Origin: Leucobacter celer subsp. astrifaciens
GTDB lineage: Bacteria; Actinomycetota; Actinomycetes; Actinomycetales; Microbacteriaceae
Length of the DNA: 64,000 bases
Direction: 5' to 3'
Assembly (NCBI RefSeq): GCF_001273835.1
Contig: NZ_JHEI01000134.1
Coordinates: 434,001 to 498,000 of the forward strand
Both the position numbers and the translations under genes were made by a program. Positions 17,078 to 25,133 of this stretch are shown piece by piece (within the stretch, counting starts at the first letter, position 1; each line of letters begins with the position of its first letter). Under the pieces are notes generated by a model. The model did not search any database, was not told the DNA's origin, and saw nothing but the letters and a program-made list of their open reading frames with translations.

Positions 17078-17140
17078 GGCGCCCACGCAGCAGAGCCGCG
17101 GTCTGAGTTCATCAGACCGCGGCTCTGCTGCGCGGGCGCC
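17078..17140. terminator. strong bidirectional terminator hairpin
   Basis: GCAGCAGAGCCGCGGTCTGA (17087-17106) pairs perfectly with 17112-17131 across a 5-base loop (GTTCA). An outer GGCGCCC/GGGCGCC pair at 17078-17084 and 17134-17140 extends it. It sits exactly between two convergent genes, so it can end transcription from both sides. Confidence 0.8.
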
Positions 17141-17147
17141 CGACAGG

Positions 17148-18227
17148 TCAGCGCGCGGGGAGGATGCCCGCCTCGCGGTACCGCTTGAACGCGTCGAGAA
17201 AACTCTGGAGCGAGACCCGGGTGTTGTCGAATCCCCGTTCGCGGCTGCGCCGCATGTCCGCGAAGCACTCGATCGGCCGGCCCAGGTCGCTGTCCGAGTG
17301 CCACCACGAGGCGACGCGGGCGAGATCCGGCTCCACGAGCCCGTGCTCCGCGACGATCCCGGCCCACGATTCCTCCGCCCCGGTCATCCGGGGTTCGAGC
17401 GGCCGGTCCGTGCCGTTGTGGCCCTCCCAGGCGACCCCGAAGTGCTCGGCGATCCGCGGCCACATCCACCGCCAGCGGAAGACATCGCCGTTCGTGATGT
17501 TGAACGCCGTATCGGCGGCCGCGGGGGTCGTGGCAGCCCAGACCATCTGCTCCGCGAGGAGGTCGACGTCGGTGACGTCGGTGACGCCGTTCCACTGCGT
17601 CTCCGAGCCCGGGAAGATGAAGGGCTCGCCGGTCGCCCTGCAGATCTCCGCATAGGCCCCCAGCGTGAGGGCCATGTTCATGGCGTTGCCCGTGGCGAAC
17701 CCGATGACGGTGTGCGCGCGGTGGGTGCTCCATGTGAAGCCCGAGCGCTCCGCGGCGGCGAAGAGCTCGTCCTCCTGCGCGTAGTAGAAGTTCGGGATCT
17801 CGATGCGCGGCTCCTCCTCGTGGAAGGGGGTGTCGGCCGATGCGCCGCTCGCGTAGGCCTCGAAGGGGCCGAGGTAGTGCTTGAGCCCGGTCATGAGCGC
17901 GATGTGGGACACCGAGCCCGCGGGCGCCAGGGCGGCGAGGAGATTGGCCATCGCGAGACGGTTCACCCGGATGTTCTCGGCCTCCGTCTCCATGCGCATC
18001 CACGTCGTGATGAACACGGCGTGCGGGGCCAGATCGGCGAGTGGCGCGAGGGTCTCGGGCTGCAGCAGGTCGGCCTGGAGCGGGAGCACCCCGTCCAGGG
18101 AAAGCGGCGAACGATTGAGGCCGGTGACCTCCCATCCCTGTGCGATGAGCTCTCGGCAGACGGCCTGCCCCGAGATCCCGCTGGCACCCACGACGAGCGC
18201 GCGCCGGGCGCTGTGATTCACTGACAC
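17148..18227 (-). CDS. PRISE-family enone reductase (progesterone 5-beta-reductase/iridoid synthase-like)
   Basis: A 359-residue extended SDR. Rossmann loop GASGISG is at 14-20. LMTGLKHYLGP (near 111-121) contains the Lys, and NFYYAQEDEL (near 146-155) contains the Tyr, of the PRISE catalytic pair. WSTHRAHTVIGF follows, as in plant progesterone 5-beta-reductases. The classical SDR YxxxK motif is absent, as expected for PRISE. The family reduces activated C=C bonds of enones, including cyclic enones. GTG at 18227 is the only well-placed start, with AGGGG upstream. It is divergent from the alcohol dehydrogenase at 18423, with a palindrome between. Its presence points to an alpha,beta-unsaturated ketone intermediate. 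Confidence 0.75.
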   Translation of the reverse strand: MSVNHSARRALVVGASGISGQAVCRELIAQGWEVTGLNRSPLSLDGVLPLQADLLQPETLAPLADLAPHAVFITTWMRMETEAENIRVNRLAMANLLAALAPAGSVSHIALMTGLKHYLGPFEAYASGASADTPFHEEEPRIEIPNFYYAQEDELFAAAERSGFTWSTHRAHTVIGFATGNAMNMALTLGAYAEICRATGEPFIFPGSETQWNGVTDVTDVDLLAEQMVWAATTPAAADTAFNITNGDVFRWRWMWPRIAEHFGVAWEGHNGTDRPLEPRMTGAEESWAGIVAEHGLVEPDLARVASWWHSDSDLGRPIECFADMRRSRERGFDNTRVSLQSFLDAFKRYREAGILPAR

Positions 18228-18278
18228 GGAGAGTTCCCCTTCGAACGTACGAGCTAGGTCCTGACTGCGAAACAGTGT

Positions 18279-18307
18279 ACGCTAAGACTGTACGTTTTGC
18301 TTAGTGT
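18279..18307. promoter_or_regulatory. candidate operator between PRISE and alcohol dehydrogenase genes
   Basis: ACGCTAAG (18279-18286) and CTTAGTGT (18300-18307) form an inverted repeat with one mismatch and a 13-base spacer, in the AT-rich part of the divergent region. A direct repeat AGTGTACG/ACTGTACG overlaps it. The regulator is unknown. Confidence 0.4.
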
Positions 18308-18422
18308 GTCTGAATCATTGGCGCGGTGCGCATGCTCCGATGCGGTGTCCTCGAGGTCGAGACCGCCGGGGAGCGAGGCGGTGCGAATCCACTGATCACC
18401 GGGTCGACAAAGGAGTTATCTG

Positions 18423-19397
18423 ATGAAAGCGCTGCAGTTCCTCGGGGAGAACGCCCCGGAGATCTCCGAACTTCCGGTTCCCGACATCGGAGCCGATGAG
18501 GTCCTCGTCGCGGCCCGCTCGGTCGGGATCTGCCACTCGGACATCGAGCTGCTCGAGGGGCGCTACATCATTCCCTTCACCTACCCGATCATCCCGGGCC
18601 ACGAGTGGGCCGGGGAGATCGTCGCCGTCGGCGACCGGGTCACCGAGTTCTCCGTCGGCGACCGGGTCGTCGGGGAGTGCGTCATCGGCGAGGACCACTT
18701 CGGCTTCTCGATCAGCGGCGCGGTCGCCGACTTCTTCGTGGCTCGCCCCGAGTGGCTGCACCGCATCCCCGAGAGCATCGACTACTCGAGCGCGGCGCTG
18801 ATCGAGACGTTCACCGTCGCCTACCACGCACTCATGTCGGTCGGGAACATCAACGCGAGCGACACCGTCGCGGTCCTCGGTGCCGGGCCGGTCGGGCTCA
18901 TGACCACAGCGGCTGCGCACGCCCTCGGCGCCGTCGTCGTCACCGTCGAGCCGTCCGCCGCGCGCCGCGAGGCCGCGCGCCAGCTCGGTGCCGACCACGC
19001 CGTCGATCCGTCCGAGTCCGAGGCGCTGCTCGCGTCGCTGACCGACGGCCGGGGGCCGAGCGTCGTGATGGAAGCCAGCGGCAACCCGAACGTCATGGCG
19101 AACGCGATCCGGATCGCGGCGCACGGCGCACGGCTGGGGTTCATCGGCATCAACGTCGGCAACGAGGCATCCGCGCCGCTCGGGCTGATCCAGTCGAAGG
19201 GACTGAGCATCATCGGCACCATCGGCTCGCCCGGTGTGTGGCCGGAGGCGATCCGCTTCTTGGAGCGCACCGGCATCGATCTCTCGCCGCTGGTCACGGA
19301 GCGGTTCCCGATCGCCGGCGCGATCGAAGCTATCGCCGCGTCCCGGGACTCGTCGCGCAACCTCAAGGTGCACGTCGAACTCGACGCGACCCTGTAA
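18423..19397 (+). CDS. zinc-type alcohol dehydrogenase lacking the structural-zinc loop
   Basis: A 324-residue MDR enzyme. The catalytic zinc residues are visible as Cys37 in GICHSDIELLEG and in PGHEWAGEI. The cofactor loop is GAGPVGLMTTAAA near 156. The usual four-cysteine structural zinc loop is missing: after GDRVVGECVIGED the chain goes straight to FGFSISGAVADFF, so it is about 20-30 residues shorter than sorbitol or butanediol dehydrogenases. AAAGGAG lies 5-11 bases before the ATG. It is the first gene of a unit with an SDR and an M24 protein. Likely an L-idonate/sorbitol-type or cyclic alcohol dehydrogenase. Confidence 0.82.
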   Translation: MKALQFLGENAPEISELPVPDIGADEVLVAARSVGICHSDIELLEGRYIIPFTYPIIPGHEWAGEIVAVGDRVTEFSVGDRVVGECVIGEDHFGFSISGAVADFFVARPEWLHRIPESIDYSSAALIETFTVAYHALMSVGNINASDTVAVLGAGPVGLMTTAAAHALGAVVVTVEPSAARREAARQLGADHAVDPSESEALLASLTDGRGPSVVMEASGNPNVMANAIRIAAHGARLGFIGINVGNEASAPLGLIQSKGLSIIGTIGSPGVWPEAIRFLERTGIDLSPLVTERFPIAGAIEAIAASRDSSRNLKVHVELDATL

Positions 19398-19436
19398 CCC
19401 GTCCGACCTGCCACGCACGATTCACTGGAGGAAGCA

Positions 19437-20159
19437 ATGAGGCTGAACGACAAGATCGCACTCGTCACCGGGGCCGCCGGAGGGATCGGCCGCGCGACCG
19501 CGGAGCGATTCGCCGAGGAGGGAGCGATCGTCTACGCCGCAGACCTGCGGCCGGGCGGTGCCTACGACTCCGACCGGATCACCGCGGTGGAGCTCGACGT
19601 GACCTCCGAGGAGGCGTGGACGGAGGTCGTCGGCGGGATCGTCGCCCGGCACGGTCGCATCGATGTGCTCTTCAACAACGCCGGGGTGGTGCAGTCCTAT
19701 GAGCCGGTGGCGACCATCGATCTCGAGGATTGGAGGAGCGTCATCGACGTGAATCTCAACGGGGTGTTCTTCGGGTGCCGCACCGTGATCCCCCACATGC
19801 AGGCCGCCGGCGGGGGCTCGATCATCAACACGTCGTCGATCTGGGGCATTGCGGGAGCGGCGGGGGTCGCCGCCTACACGGCGTCGAAGGGGGCCGTGCG
19901 GCTGCTCAGCAAGAACGTCGCGCTGTCGTACATCGGCGACGGGATCCGGTGCAACTCCCTCCACCCCGGCCTCATCGACACCCCGCTCATCGCCGCGCAG
20001 GACGCCGGGATCACGGCGGACGTGCTGGCGAAGACGCCCCTCGGGCGCCTCGGGACGTCGCGCGAGATCGCCAACGGGGCTCTGTTCCTCGCGAGCGACG
20101 AGTCGAGCTACATGACCGCGGCCGAGCTCGTGCTCGACGGCGGCTACACGGCCCAGTAG
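19437..20159 (+). CDS. SDR family oxidoreductase
   Basis: A 240-residue classical SDR. TGAAGGIG is near residue 12, NNAGVV near 80, the catalytic Ser in NTSSIWG, and YTASK near 147 holds Tyr and Lys. The Asp in AADLRPGG after beta-2 suggests NAD+. The C-terminus, AAELVLDGGYTAQ, matches the ending of the SDR at 9383. GGAGG lies upstream of the ATG at 19437. It follows the zinc dehydrogenase by 39 bp and precedes the M24 gene by 72 bp. It probably oxidises a secondary alcohol of the shared pathway. Confidence 0.9.
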   Translation: MRLNDKIALVTGAAGGIGRATAERFAEEGAIVYAADLRPGGAYDSDRITAVELDVTSEEAWTEVVGGIVARHGRIDVLFNNAGVVQSYEPVATIDLEDWRSVIDVNLNGVFFGCRTVIPHMQAAGGGSIINTSSIWGIAGAAGVAAYTASKGAVRLLSKNVALSYIGDGIRCNSLHPGLIDTPLIAAQDAGITADVLAKTPLGRLGTSREIANGALFLASDESSYMTAAELVLDGGYTAQ

Positions 20160-20231
20160 GCGGATCCAGGGCCGGTCGCCGTGCTGCGCCGTCCGGTCGC
20201 GGCCCCCAATCACGCGTTCGACAGGAGAGAC

Positions 20232-21530
20232 ATGTCCGTACCCGATGCGAGCCCGAGACACGCGCGTTCCGAGCTGTCGCCGAACTACGACTGGTCGCGG
20301 CCGATCCCGGCCCCCGGGCATACCGGTGTCGACTACGAGTCGCGCGTGGACTTCGACCGGCTGCGACGCTACCGGCTGGCCCGGGCCCATGAGGCCCTCG
20401 CGGCCTCGGGCTGCGGAGCCTTCCTCCTCTTCGACTTCTACAACATCCGGTACACGACGCAGACCTGGATCGGAGGCGCTCTGGGAGACAAGATGATCCG
20501 GTACGCGCTGCTCCTGCCCGGTCAGGAGCCGATCCTGTGGGACTTCGGCTCGGCGGTGAAGCATCACCAGCTCTACTCGCAGTGGACGCCCGAAGACCAC
20601 TACCGGGCAGGCTTCCTCGGGTTCCGCGGCGCGGTCTCGCCGCGGGCGGGCCTCATGCGGACCGCGGTCGCGGAGATCAAGTCGATCCTGGCGGCCGAGG
20701 GGCTCGCCGACGCCCCGATCGGCGTGGACATCATCGAACCGCCGTTCCTGTTCGAGATGGAGCACCAGGGGCTGCGCATCGCGGACGCGCAGCAGCCGAT
20801 GCTGGACGCGCGGGTGATCAAGTCGATCGACGAGATCACCCTGCTGAATCAGGCCGCAGCGATGGTCGACGGGGTGTACCAGAACATCGTCGACGTTCTG
20901 AAGCCCGGCATCCGCGAGAACGACATCGTCGCCCTCGCGAATCAGCGGCTCTACGAGATGGGGTCGGAGCAGGTCGAGGCGGTCAACGCGATCTCGGGGG
21001 AGCGGTGCAATCCGCACCCGCACAACTTCACCGACCGGGTCATCCGACCGGGGGACCAGGCGTTCTTCGACATCATCCACTCGTTCAACGGGTACCGCAC
21101 GTGCTACTACCGCACCTTCAGCGTCGGTTCGGCGACTCAGATCCAGAAGGATGCCTACAAGCAGGCGCGCGAGTGGATGGACACGGCCATCGACTCGATC
21201 CGCCCGGGCGTGGGGAGCGACGATGTGGCCAAGGTTCTGCCCAAGGCGGAGGACTTCGGGTTCGAGAACGAGCTGGCGGCGTTCGGCCTGCAGTTCGCGC
21301 ACGGCCTGGGGCTCGGACTGCACGAGCGGCCGATCATCTCGCGGCTCAACTCGTTCGAGGATCCGGTGGAGCTCCGTCCGGGCATGGTCTTCGCGATGGA
21401 GACCTATTTTCCCGCGGCGGACGGGATCTCGGCCGCTCGCATCGAGGAGGAGCTGGTCGTCACGGAGACCGGGACCACGGTGCTGACGAAGTTCCCGGCC
21501 CAGGAGCTGTTCATCGCCAACGAGTACTAG
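20232..21530 (+). CDS. M24 (pita-bread fold) family protein with incomplete metal site
   Basis: About 432 residues: a creatinase-like N-terminal domain (about 40-190), then the M24 domain. Aligning with the usual five ligands (Asp, Asp, His, Glu, Glu), the first Asp is in QAFFDIIHSF near 280. The second is replaced: CYYRTF stands where DltRTF is normal. The His is in HGLGLGLHERP, the Glu in FAMETYFP, and the last Glu in RIEEELVVTETG. Loss of one Asp suggests altered metal binding or a non-peptidase activity, as in creatinase (C-N hydrolysis) or DddP (DMSP lyase), both M24-fold. GACAGGAGAG precedes ATG 20232. Its stop overlaps the convergent GntR gene by 4 bp. Confidence 0.8.
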   Translation: MSVPDASPRHARSELSPNYDWSRPIPAPGHTGVDYESRVDFDRLRRYRLARAHEALAASGCGAFLLFDFYNIRYTTQTWIGGALGDKMIRYALLLPGQEPILWDFGSAVKHHQLYSQWTPEDHYRAGFLGFRGAVSPRAGLMRTAVAEIKSILAAEGLADAPIGVDIIEPPFLFEMEHQGLRIADAQQPMLDARVIKSIDEITLLNQAAAMVDGVYQNIVDVLKPGIRENDIVALANQRLYEMGSEQVEAVNAISGERCNPHPHNFTDRVIRPGDQAFFDIIHSFNGYRTCYYRTFSVGSATQIQKDAYKQAREWMDTAIDSIRPGVGSDDVAKVLPKAEDFGFENELAAFGLQFAHGLGLGLHERPIISRLNSFEDPVELRPGMVFAMETYFPAADGISAARIEEELVVTETGTTVLTKFPAQELFIANEY

Positions 21531-22219
21531 GCGCTCGCGGCCCCGAAGATCTCCGGATGCTTCGAAAGCTGCCGGCGCGTACGGCGGATGTGCCCCGCCA
21601 GCACGCGCTCGGCCTCCTGGAAATCCCCGTCGCGCAGGGTCTGGATCAGGATGTTGTGCTCGTCATCGGCCAGGCGGCGCAGCTCGGGAGACCAGGTCGC
21701 GACATACGCGCGACGGTAGGGTGCGGTCGTGTTCCACAGCTTGGAGATGAGGTCGCCGAGCTGCTGGGTGCTGGCGTGCGCGTAGGTGGTCAGGTGGAAC
21801 TCGCGGTCGAAGCGGAGGAATCCGTCGACGTCCGCAGCGGCTGAGGCCTCGGAGACCCGGGTCGCGAGCGACTCGAGGCGGGCGAAATCGTCCTCCGTGA
21901 GGTGGGGGGCGCTGAAGCCCAGCAGCAGCGGTTCGAGGCGTTCGCGCATGAGATAGACCTCCTCGCACTCGGGGAGCGTGAGCCGGGAGACCCATGAACC
22001 CGAGTTCGCGACGGTCGTCACGAGGCCCTCGTGCACGAGGATGCGGATCGCCTCGCGAACGGGAACGCGGCTCGCGCCGAAGCGTTCCGCGAGTTCCTCC
22101 TGCCGGATCCGGGCCCCGGGGTTGAGGTCGCCGCGGAGGATCTCCTCGCGCAGACGCTCTGCGATCCGCTCGCCGGCATCGCCGCCGCGCTGGCCGGGTG
22201 ATTCCGTCGTTGCTGCCAT
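21527..22219 (-). CDS. GntR-family transcriptional regulator (FCD domain)
   Basis: About 230 residues. The winged helix at 15-80 contains EELAERFGASRVPVREAIRIL, and the all-helical FCD effector domain follows at about 90-225 (DREFHLTTYAHASTQQ, typical metal/ligand pocket region with His residues). I start at the second of two adjacent ATGs (22219), 4-5 bases from AGGAG. It is co-oriented with the VOC gene 22258-22785, so the pair forms an operon divergent from the E1-E2 genes. Two palindromes at 22814 and 22876 of the wATTGwATyCAAT type fit FCD-GntR operators, so autoregulation plus control of E1-E2 is likely. FCD effectors are usually carboxylic acids. Confidence 0.88.
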   Translation of the reverse strand: MAATTESPGQRGGDAGERIAERLREEILRGDLNPGARIRQEELAERFGASRVPVREAIRILVHEGLVTTVANSGSWVSRLTLPECEEVYLMRERLEPLLLGFSAPHLTEDDFARLESLATRVSEASAAADVDGFLRFDREFHLTTYAHASTQQLGDLISKLWNTTAPYRRAYVATWSPELRRLADDEHNILIQTLRDGDFQEAERVLAGHIRRTRRQLSKHPEIFGAASA

Positions 22220-22257
22220 CATGCTCCTCCGAGTGGTCGTCACGCACCCACCGTCAT

Positions 22258-22785
22258 TCACCGCTCCGGATGCAGCGGGTGCCACAGGAGCGTACTCGCA
22301 TCCTGCTCGTACGCCTTGCCGTCGGGATAGCTCACGAGCTCGAACTGCATGCCCCAGGGCGAACGGAAGTAGACCCAGCGCTGTCCCAGGCTCGCGTTCG
22401 CGCTCGCAACGGGATCGCCCATGATCTCGACGCCCTCGATGCGCAGGTACTCGAGGGCGGCGTCGAATTCGTCGACGTAGAACGCGAGATGATGCCCCCC
22501 GAGATCGCTGTTGCGGGGCTGGGGCCGCTGCTCATCAGCCGGGGTGTACTCGAAGACCTCGAAGTTCGATCCGAAGCCGCAGCGGTAGAAGTTGAGGCGG
22601 CGCATGACCGTGCGCGGGTGGACGCCGAGCTGCCGGGTCATCCAGTCGCCCTCGTCGTGCTGGAACGGGCCGAGCGAGTAGACGCGTTCGCAGCCGAGCA
22701 CCCGCACGAAGAAGTCGTCGGCTTCATCGAGGTCGGGAACGGTGAATCCGATGTGGTCGGTGCCGCGCAGTCCTGGCAGTGGCAT
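22258..22785 (-). CDS. VOC family protein (extradiol dioxygenase/glyoxalase-like)
   Basis: A 175-residue VOC protein. Ligand positions are visible: His in GTDHIGFTV (near 11), Glu in FEVFEYTP (near 77), His in GGHHLAFYV (near 97) and Glu in MQFELVSYPDG (near 147). It is related to, but longer than, the VOC protein at 10197; the two share the metal-site pattern and xYPxD-like ends, so they may act on successive or analogous intermediates. AGGAG is located before the ATG. It is transcribed with GntR and divergently from E1-E2. The reaction is unknown. Confidence 0.82.
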   Translation of the reverse strand: MPLPGLRGTDHIGFTVPDLDEADDFFVRVLGCERVYSLGPFQHDEGDWMTRQLGVHPRTVMRRLNFYRCGFGSNFEVFEYTPADEQRPQPRNSDLGGHHLAFYVDEFDAALEYLRIEGVEIMGDPVASANASLGQRWVYFRSPWGMQFELVSYPDGKAYEQDASTLLWHPLHPER

Positions 22786-22813
22786 GTCTGCTCCTAAGCG
22801 ATCGAGGCGGGTT

Positions 22814-22827
22814 GATTGTATTCAATC
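22814..22827. promoter_or_regulatory. GntR-type operator 1
   Basis: GATTGTATTCAATC is palindromic at 6 of 7 pairs and has the TTGTAT-type core common for FCD-GntR regulators. It lies 29 bp upstream of the VOC start. Confidence 0.6.
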
Positions 22828-22875
22828 TAGCTCTATATTGGCTGATTCCGTCCCATAATCTGCATTCTGCGTTGC

Positions 22876-22889
22876 GATTGAATCCAATT
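22876..22889. promoter_or_regulatory. GntR-type operator 2
   Basis: GATTGAATCCAATT repeats the form of the site at 22814 and lies about 50 bp upstream of the E1 start, so one regulator could cover both divergent promoters. Confidence 0.55.
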
Positions 22890-22940
22890 ACGCGTACAGT
22901 CACTCTTAACATTTCACGATTCGTTTCAACGGAGATTCAC

Positions 22941-25133
22941 ATGCCGAGACGCCGCAAGCTCGAAACCGGAGTGCCCTGGATCGAACTCAGCACCACGGCC
23001 GCCGACTGGAAGAACGCCGACCCGCAGCTGCTCGCGAACATGCTCGGGCAGATCCAGCTGATCCGGTCCTTCGAGGAGTCGGTGCTCGAGCTCGCCGGCG
23101 CGGGCCTCGTGCACGGCCCCGCCCACTCGAGCATCGGTCAGGAGGGCGGCGCGGTCGGCTCCATCCTCACGCTGCGCTCGAGCGACGGAGTGAACGGTTC
23201 GCACCGCGGGCACCACCAGTTCCTGGCCAAGGCCATCACGCACGTCTCGAACGGCGCGCTGGATCTCGGGGCCCTGGTGGGCGCGGACATGCAGGCGATG
23301 CTGCAGCGCACGCTCGCCGAGATCCTCGGCCTCGCCCAGGGCTTCTCGGGAGGACGCGGCGGATCGATGCACCTGCAGTGGCTCGAGGCAGGGGCGCTCG
23401 GCACCAACGCCATCGTCGGGGGCGGGGCCCCGCTGGCCGGCGGCAACGCCTGGGCGCAGCGGTACGCGGGAACTGACGACGTGTCGATCAACTACTTCGG
23501 CGACGGCTCCAGTCAGATCGGTTCGGTGCTCGAATCGATGAATCTGGCCGCCGCGTGGAAGACCCCGGTCATGTTCTTCATCGAGAACAACCTCTACGCC
23601 GTGTCCACCCACGCCAGCGAGGCGAGCGCCGATACGCGGTTCTCGGTGAGGGGGCAGGGGTTCTCGGTCCCGTCGTGGCGGGTGGACGGCATGGACCCGC
23701 TCGCCGTGCACCTCGCGACCCAGGAGGCGCTCGGCCGCATGCGCGCGGGCGAGGGGCCGGCGATCATCGAGGCCGAGGTCTACCGCTTCTTCCACCAGAA
23801 CGGCCCGTTCCCCGGCAGTGCGTTCGGGTACCGCACGAAGGACGAGGAGAAGGCCTGGCGCGATCGGGATCCGCTGCAGCGGGTCGCATCGCGGATGCTG
23901 GAGCTCGGTCACGTGTCGGAGGCCGAGGTCGGAGCCGTCCGTGAGCAGTCGAAGCAGGCGATGGCGGAGGCGGTGGCCGCGCTCGTCGAGGCCGATCCTG
24001 AGCGCGAGGGCAAGCGGAGGATCAAGCCCGAGCTGTGGCCCGATCCCGCGGTGGTCGACACCGGCATCCGCAGCGATGCGCGTGAACTGGACGCCTGGGA
24101 GGCGAAGGAGCCGAGCGAGATCGGCGGAGCCTGGCGCGATGTGAAGTTCGGGGACGCGGTCGCCGGTGCGATGGATCGTCGCATGGAGCAGGACGAGCGC
24201 ATCGTCGTGCTCGGGGAAGACGTGCACAAGCTCGGCGGCGGTACGAACGGGGCGACGAAGGGACTCGCTCAGAAGTACGGCCCGCAGCGCGTGATCGGCA
24301 CGCCGATCAGCGAGAACGCCTTCTTCGGTTTCGCGACCGGTGCGGCCCTCGACGGACGCATCCGGCCCATCGTCGAGTTCATGTACCCCGACTTCATGTG
24401 GGTCGCGGCGGACCAGGTGTTCAACCAGGCGGGCAAGGCTCGGCACATGTTCGGCGACAACAACGATGTGCCGCTCGTGCTGCGCACGAAGGTGGCGATG
24501 GGGGTGGGCTACGGCTCGCAGCACCTCATGGATCCGGCGGGGATCTTCGCCACGCAGGCCGGGTGGCGGATCGTGGCCGCCTCCAACGCGGCCGACTACG
24601 TCGGCCTCATGAACGCCGCACTCGCGCTCGAGGACCCGGTGCTCGTGATCGAGCACGTCGACCTCTACGGCAAGGCCGATCGTGTGCCGGAGACCGAACT
24701 GGACTACATCATTCCGCCCGGATCGGCCGCGGTGCGGCGCGAGGGCTCGGACGTCACGGTGCTGACGTACCTGACGATGGTCGATCACGCGCTCGAGGCC
24801 GTCGAGCAGACGGGCGTCGACGCCGAGGTGATCGACCTGCGCTGGCTCGACCGCGCCTCGTTCGACTGGGACACGGTCGGCGAGAGCATCAGGAAGACCA
24901 ACGCCGTGCTGATCGTCGAGCAGGGCGCCCGGGGCGCCTCGTACGGGGGGTGGCTCGCCGATGAGATCCAGCGCCGATACTTCGACTGGCTCGACCAGCC
25001 CGTCGAGCGGGTCACCGGAGGCGAGGCGAGCCCGAGCATCTCGAAGGTGCTCGAGCGGGCCGCGATCGCCCGCACCGAAGAGGTCGTCGACGGCCTCGAA
25101 CGGGTGCGCACCGCACTCGGAGGGAGCAACTGA
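22941..25133 (+). CDS. 2-oxoacid dehydrogenase E1, fused alpha-beta, E2-linked
   Basis: About 730 residues. E1-alpha is about 25-370, with GDGSSQIGSVLESMN near 191 and IENNLYA near 215. E1-beta is about 395-725, with VLGEDVHKLGGGTNGAT, GTPISENAFFGFATGAAL and the C-terminal domain. ATG 22941 has CGGAG upstream; the frame is open much earlier but the sequence there is the promoter. The stop overlaps the E2 start (TGATGG). It differs clearly from the other fused E1 (435-2435) in length and active-site wording, so the two are not recent duplicates. It oxidatively decarboxylates a 2-oxoacid or acetoin-like substrate and passes the acyl unit to the E2. Confidence 0.9.
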   Translation: MPRRRKLETGVPWIELSTTAADWKNADPQLLANMLGQIQLIRSFEESVLELAGAGLVHGPAHSSIGQEGGAVGSILTLRSSDGVNGSHRGHHQFLAKAITHVSNGALDLGALVGADMQAMLQRTLAEILGLAQGFSGGRGGSMHLQWLEAGALGTNAIVGGGAPLAGGNAWAQRYAGTDDVSINYFGDGSSQIGSVLESMNLAAAWKTPVMFFIENNLYAVSTHASEASADTRFSVRGQGFSVPSWRVDGMDPLAVHLATQEALGRMRAGEGPAIIEAEVYRFFHQNGPFPGSAFGYRTKDEEKAWRDRDPLQRVASRMLELGHVSEAEVGAVREQSKQAMAEAVAALVEADPEREGKRRIKPELWPDPAVVDTGIRSDARELDAWEAKEPSEIGGAWRDVKFGDAVAGAMDRRMEQDERIVVLGEDVHKLGGGTNGATKGLAQKYGPQRVIGTPISENAFFGFATGAALDGRIRPIVEFMYPDFMWVAADQVFNQAGKARHMFGDNNDVPLVLRTKVAMGVGYGSQHLMDPAGIFATQAGWRIVAASNAADYVGLMNAALALEDPVLVIEHVDLYGKADRVPETELDYIIPPGSAAVRREGSDVTVLTYLTMVDHALEAVEQTGVDAEVIDLRWLDRASFDWDTVGESIRKTNAVLIVEQGARGASYGGWLADEIQRRYFDWLDQPVERVTGGEASPSISKVLERAAIARTEEVVDGLERVRTALGGSN

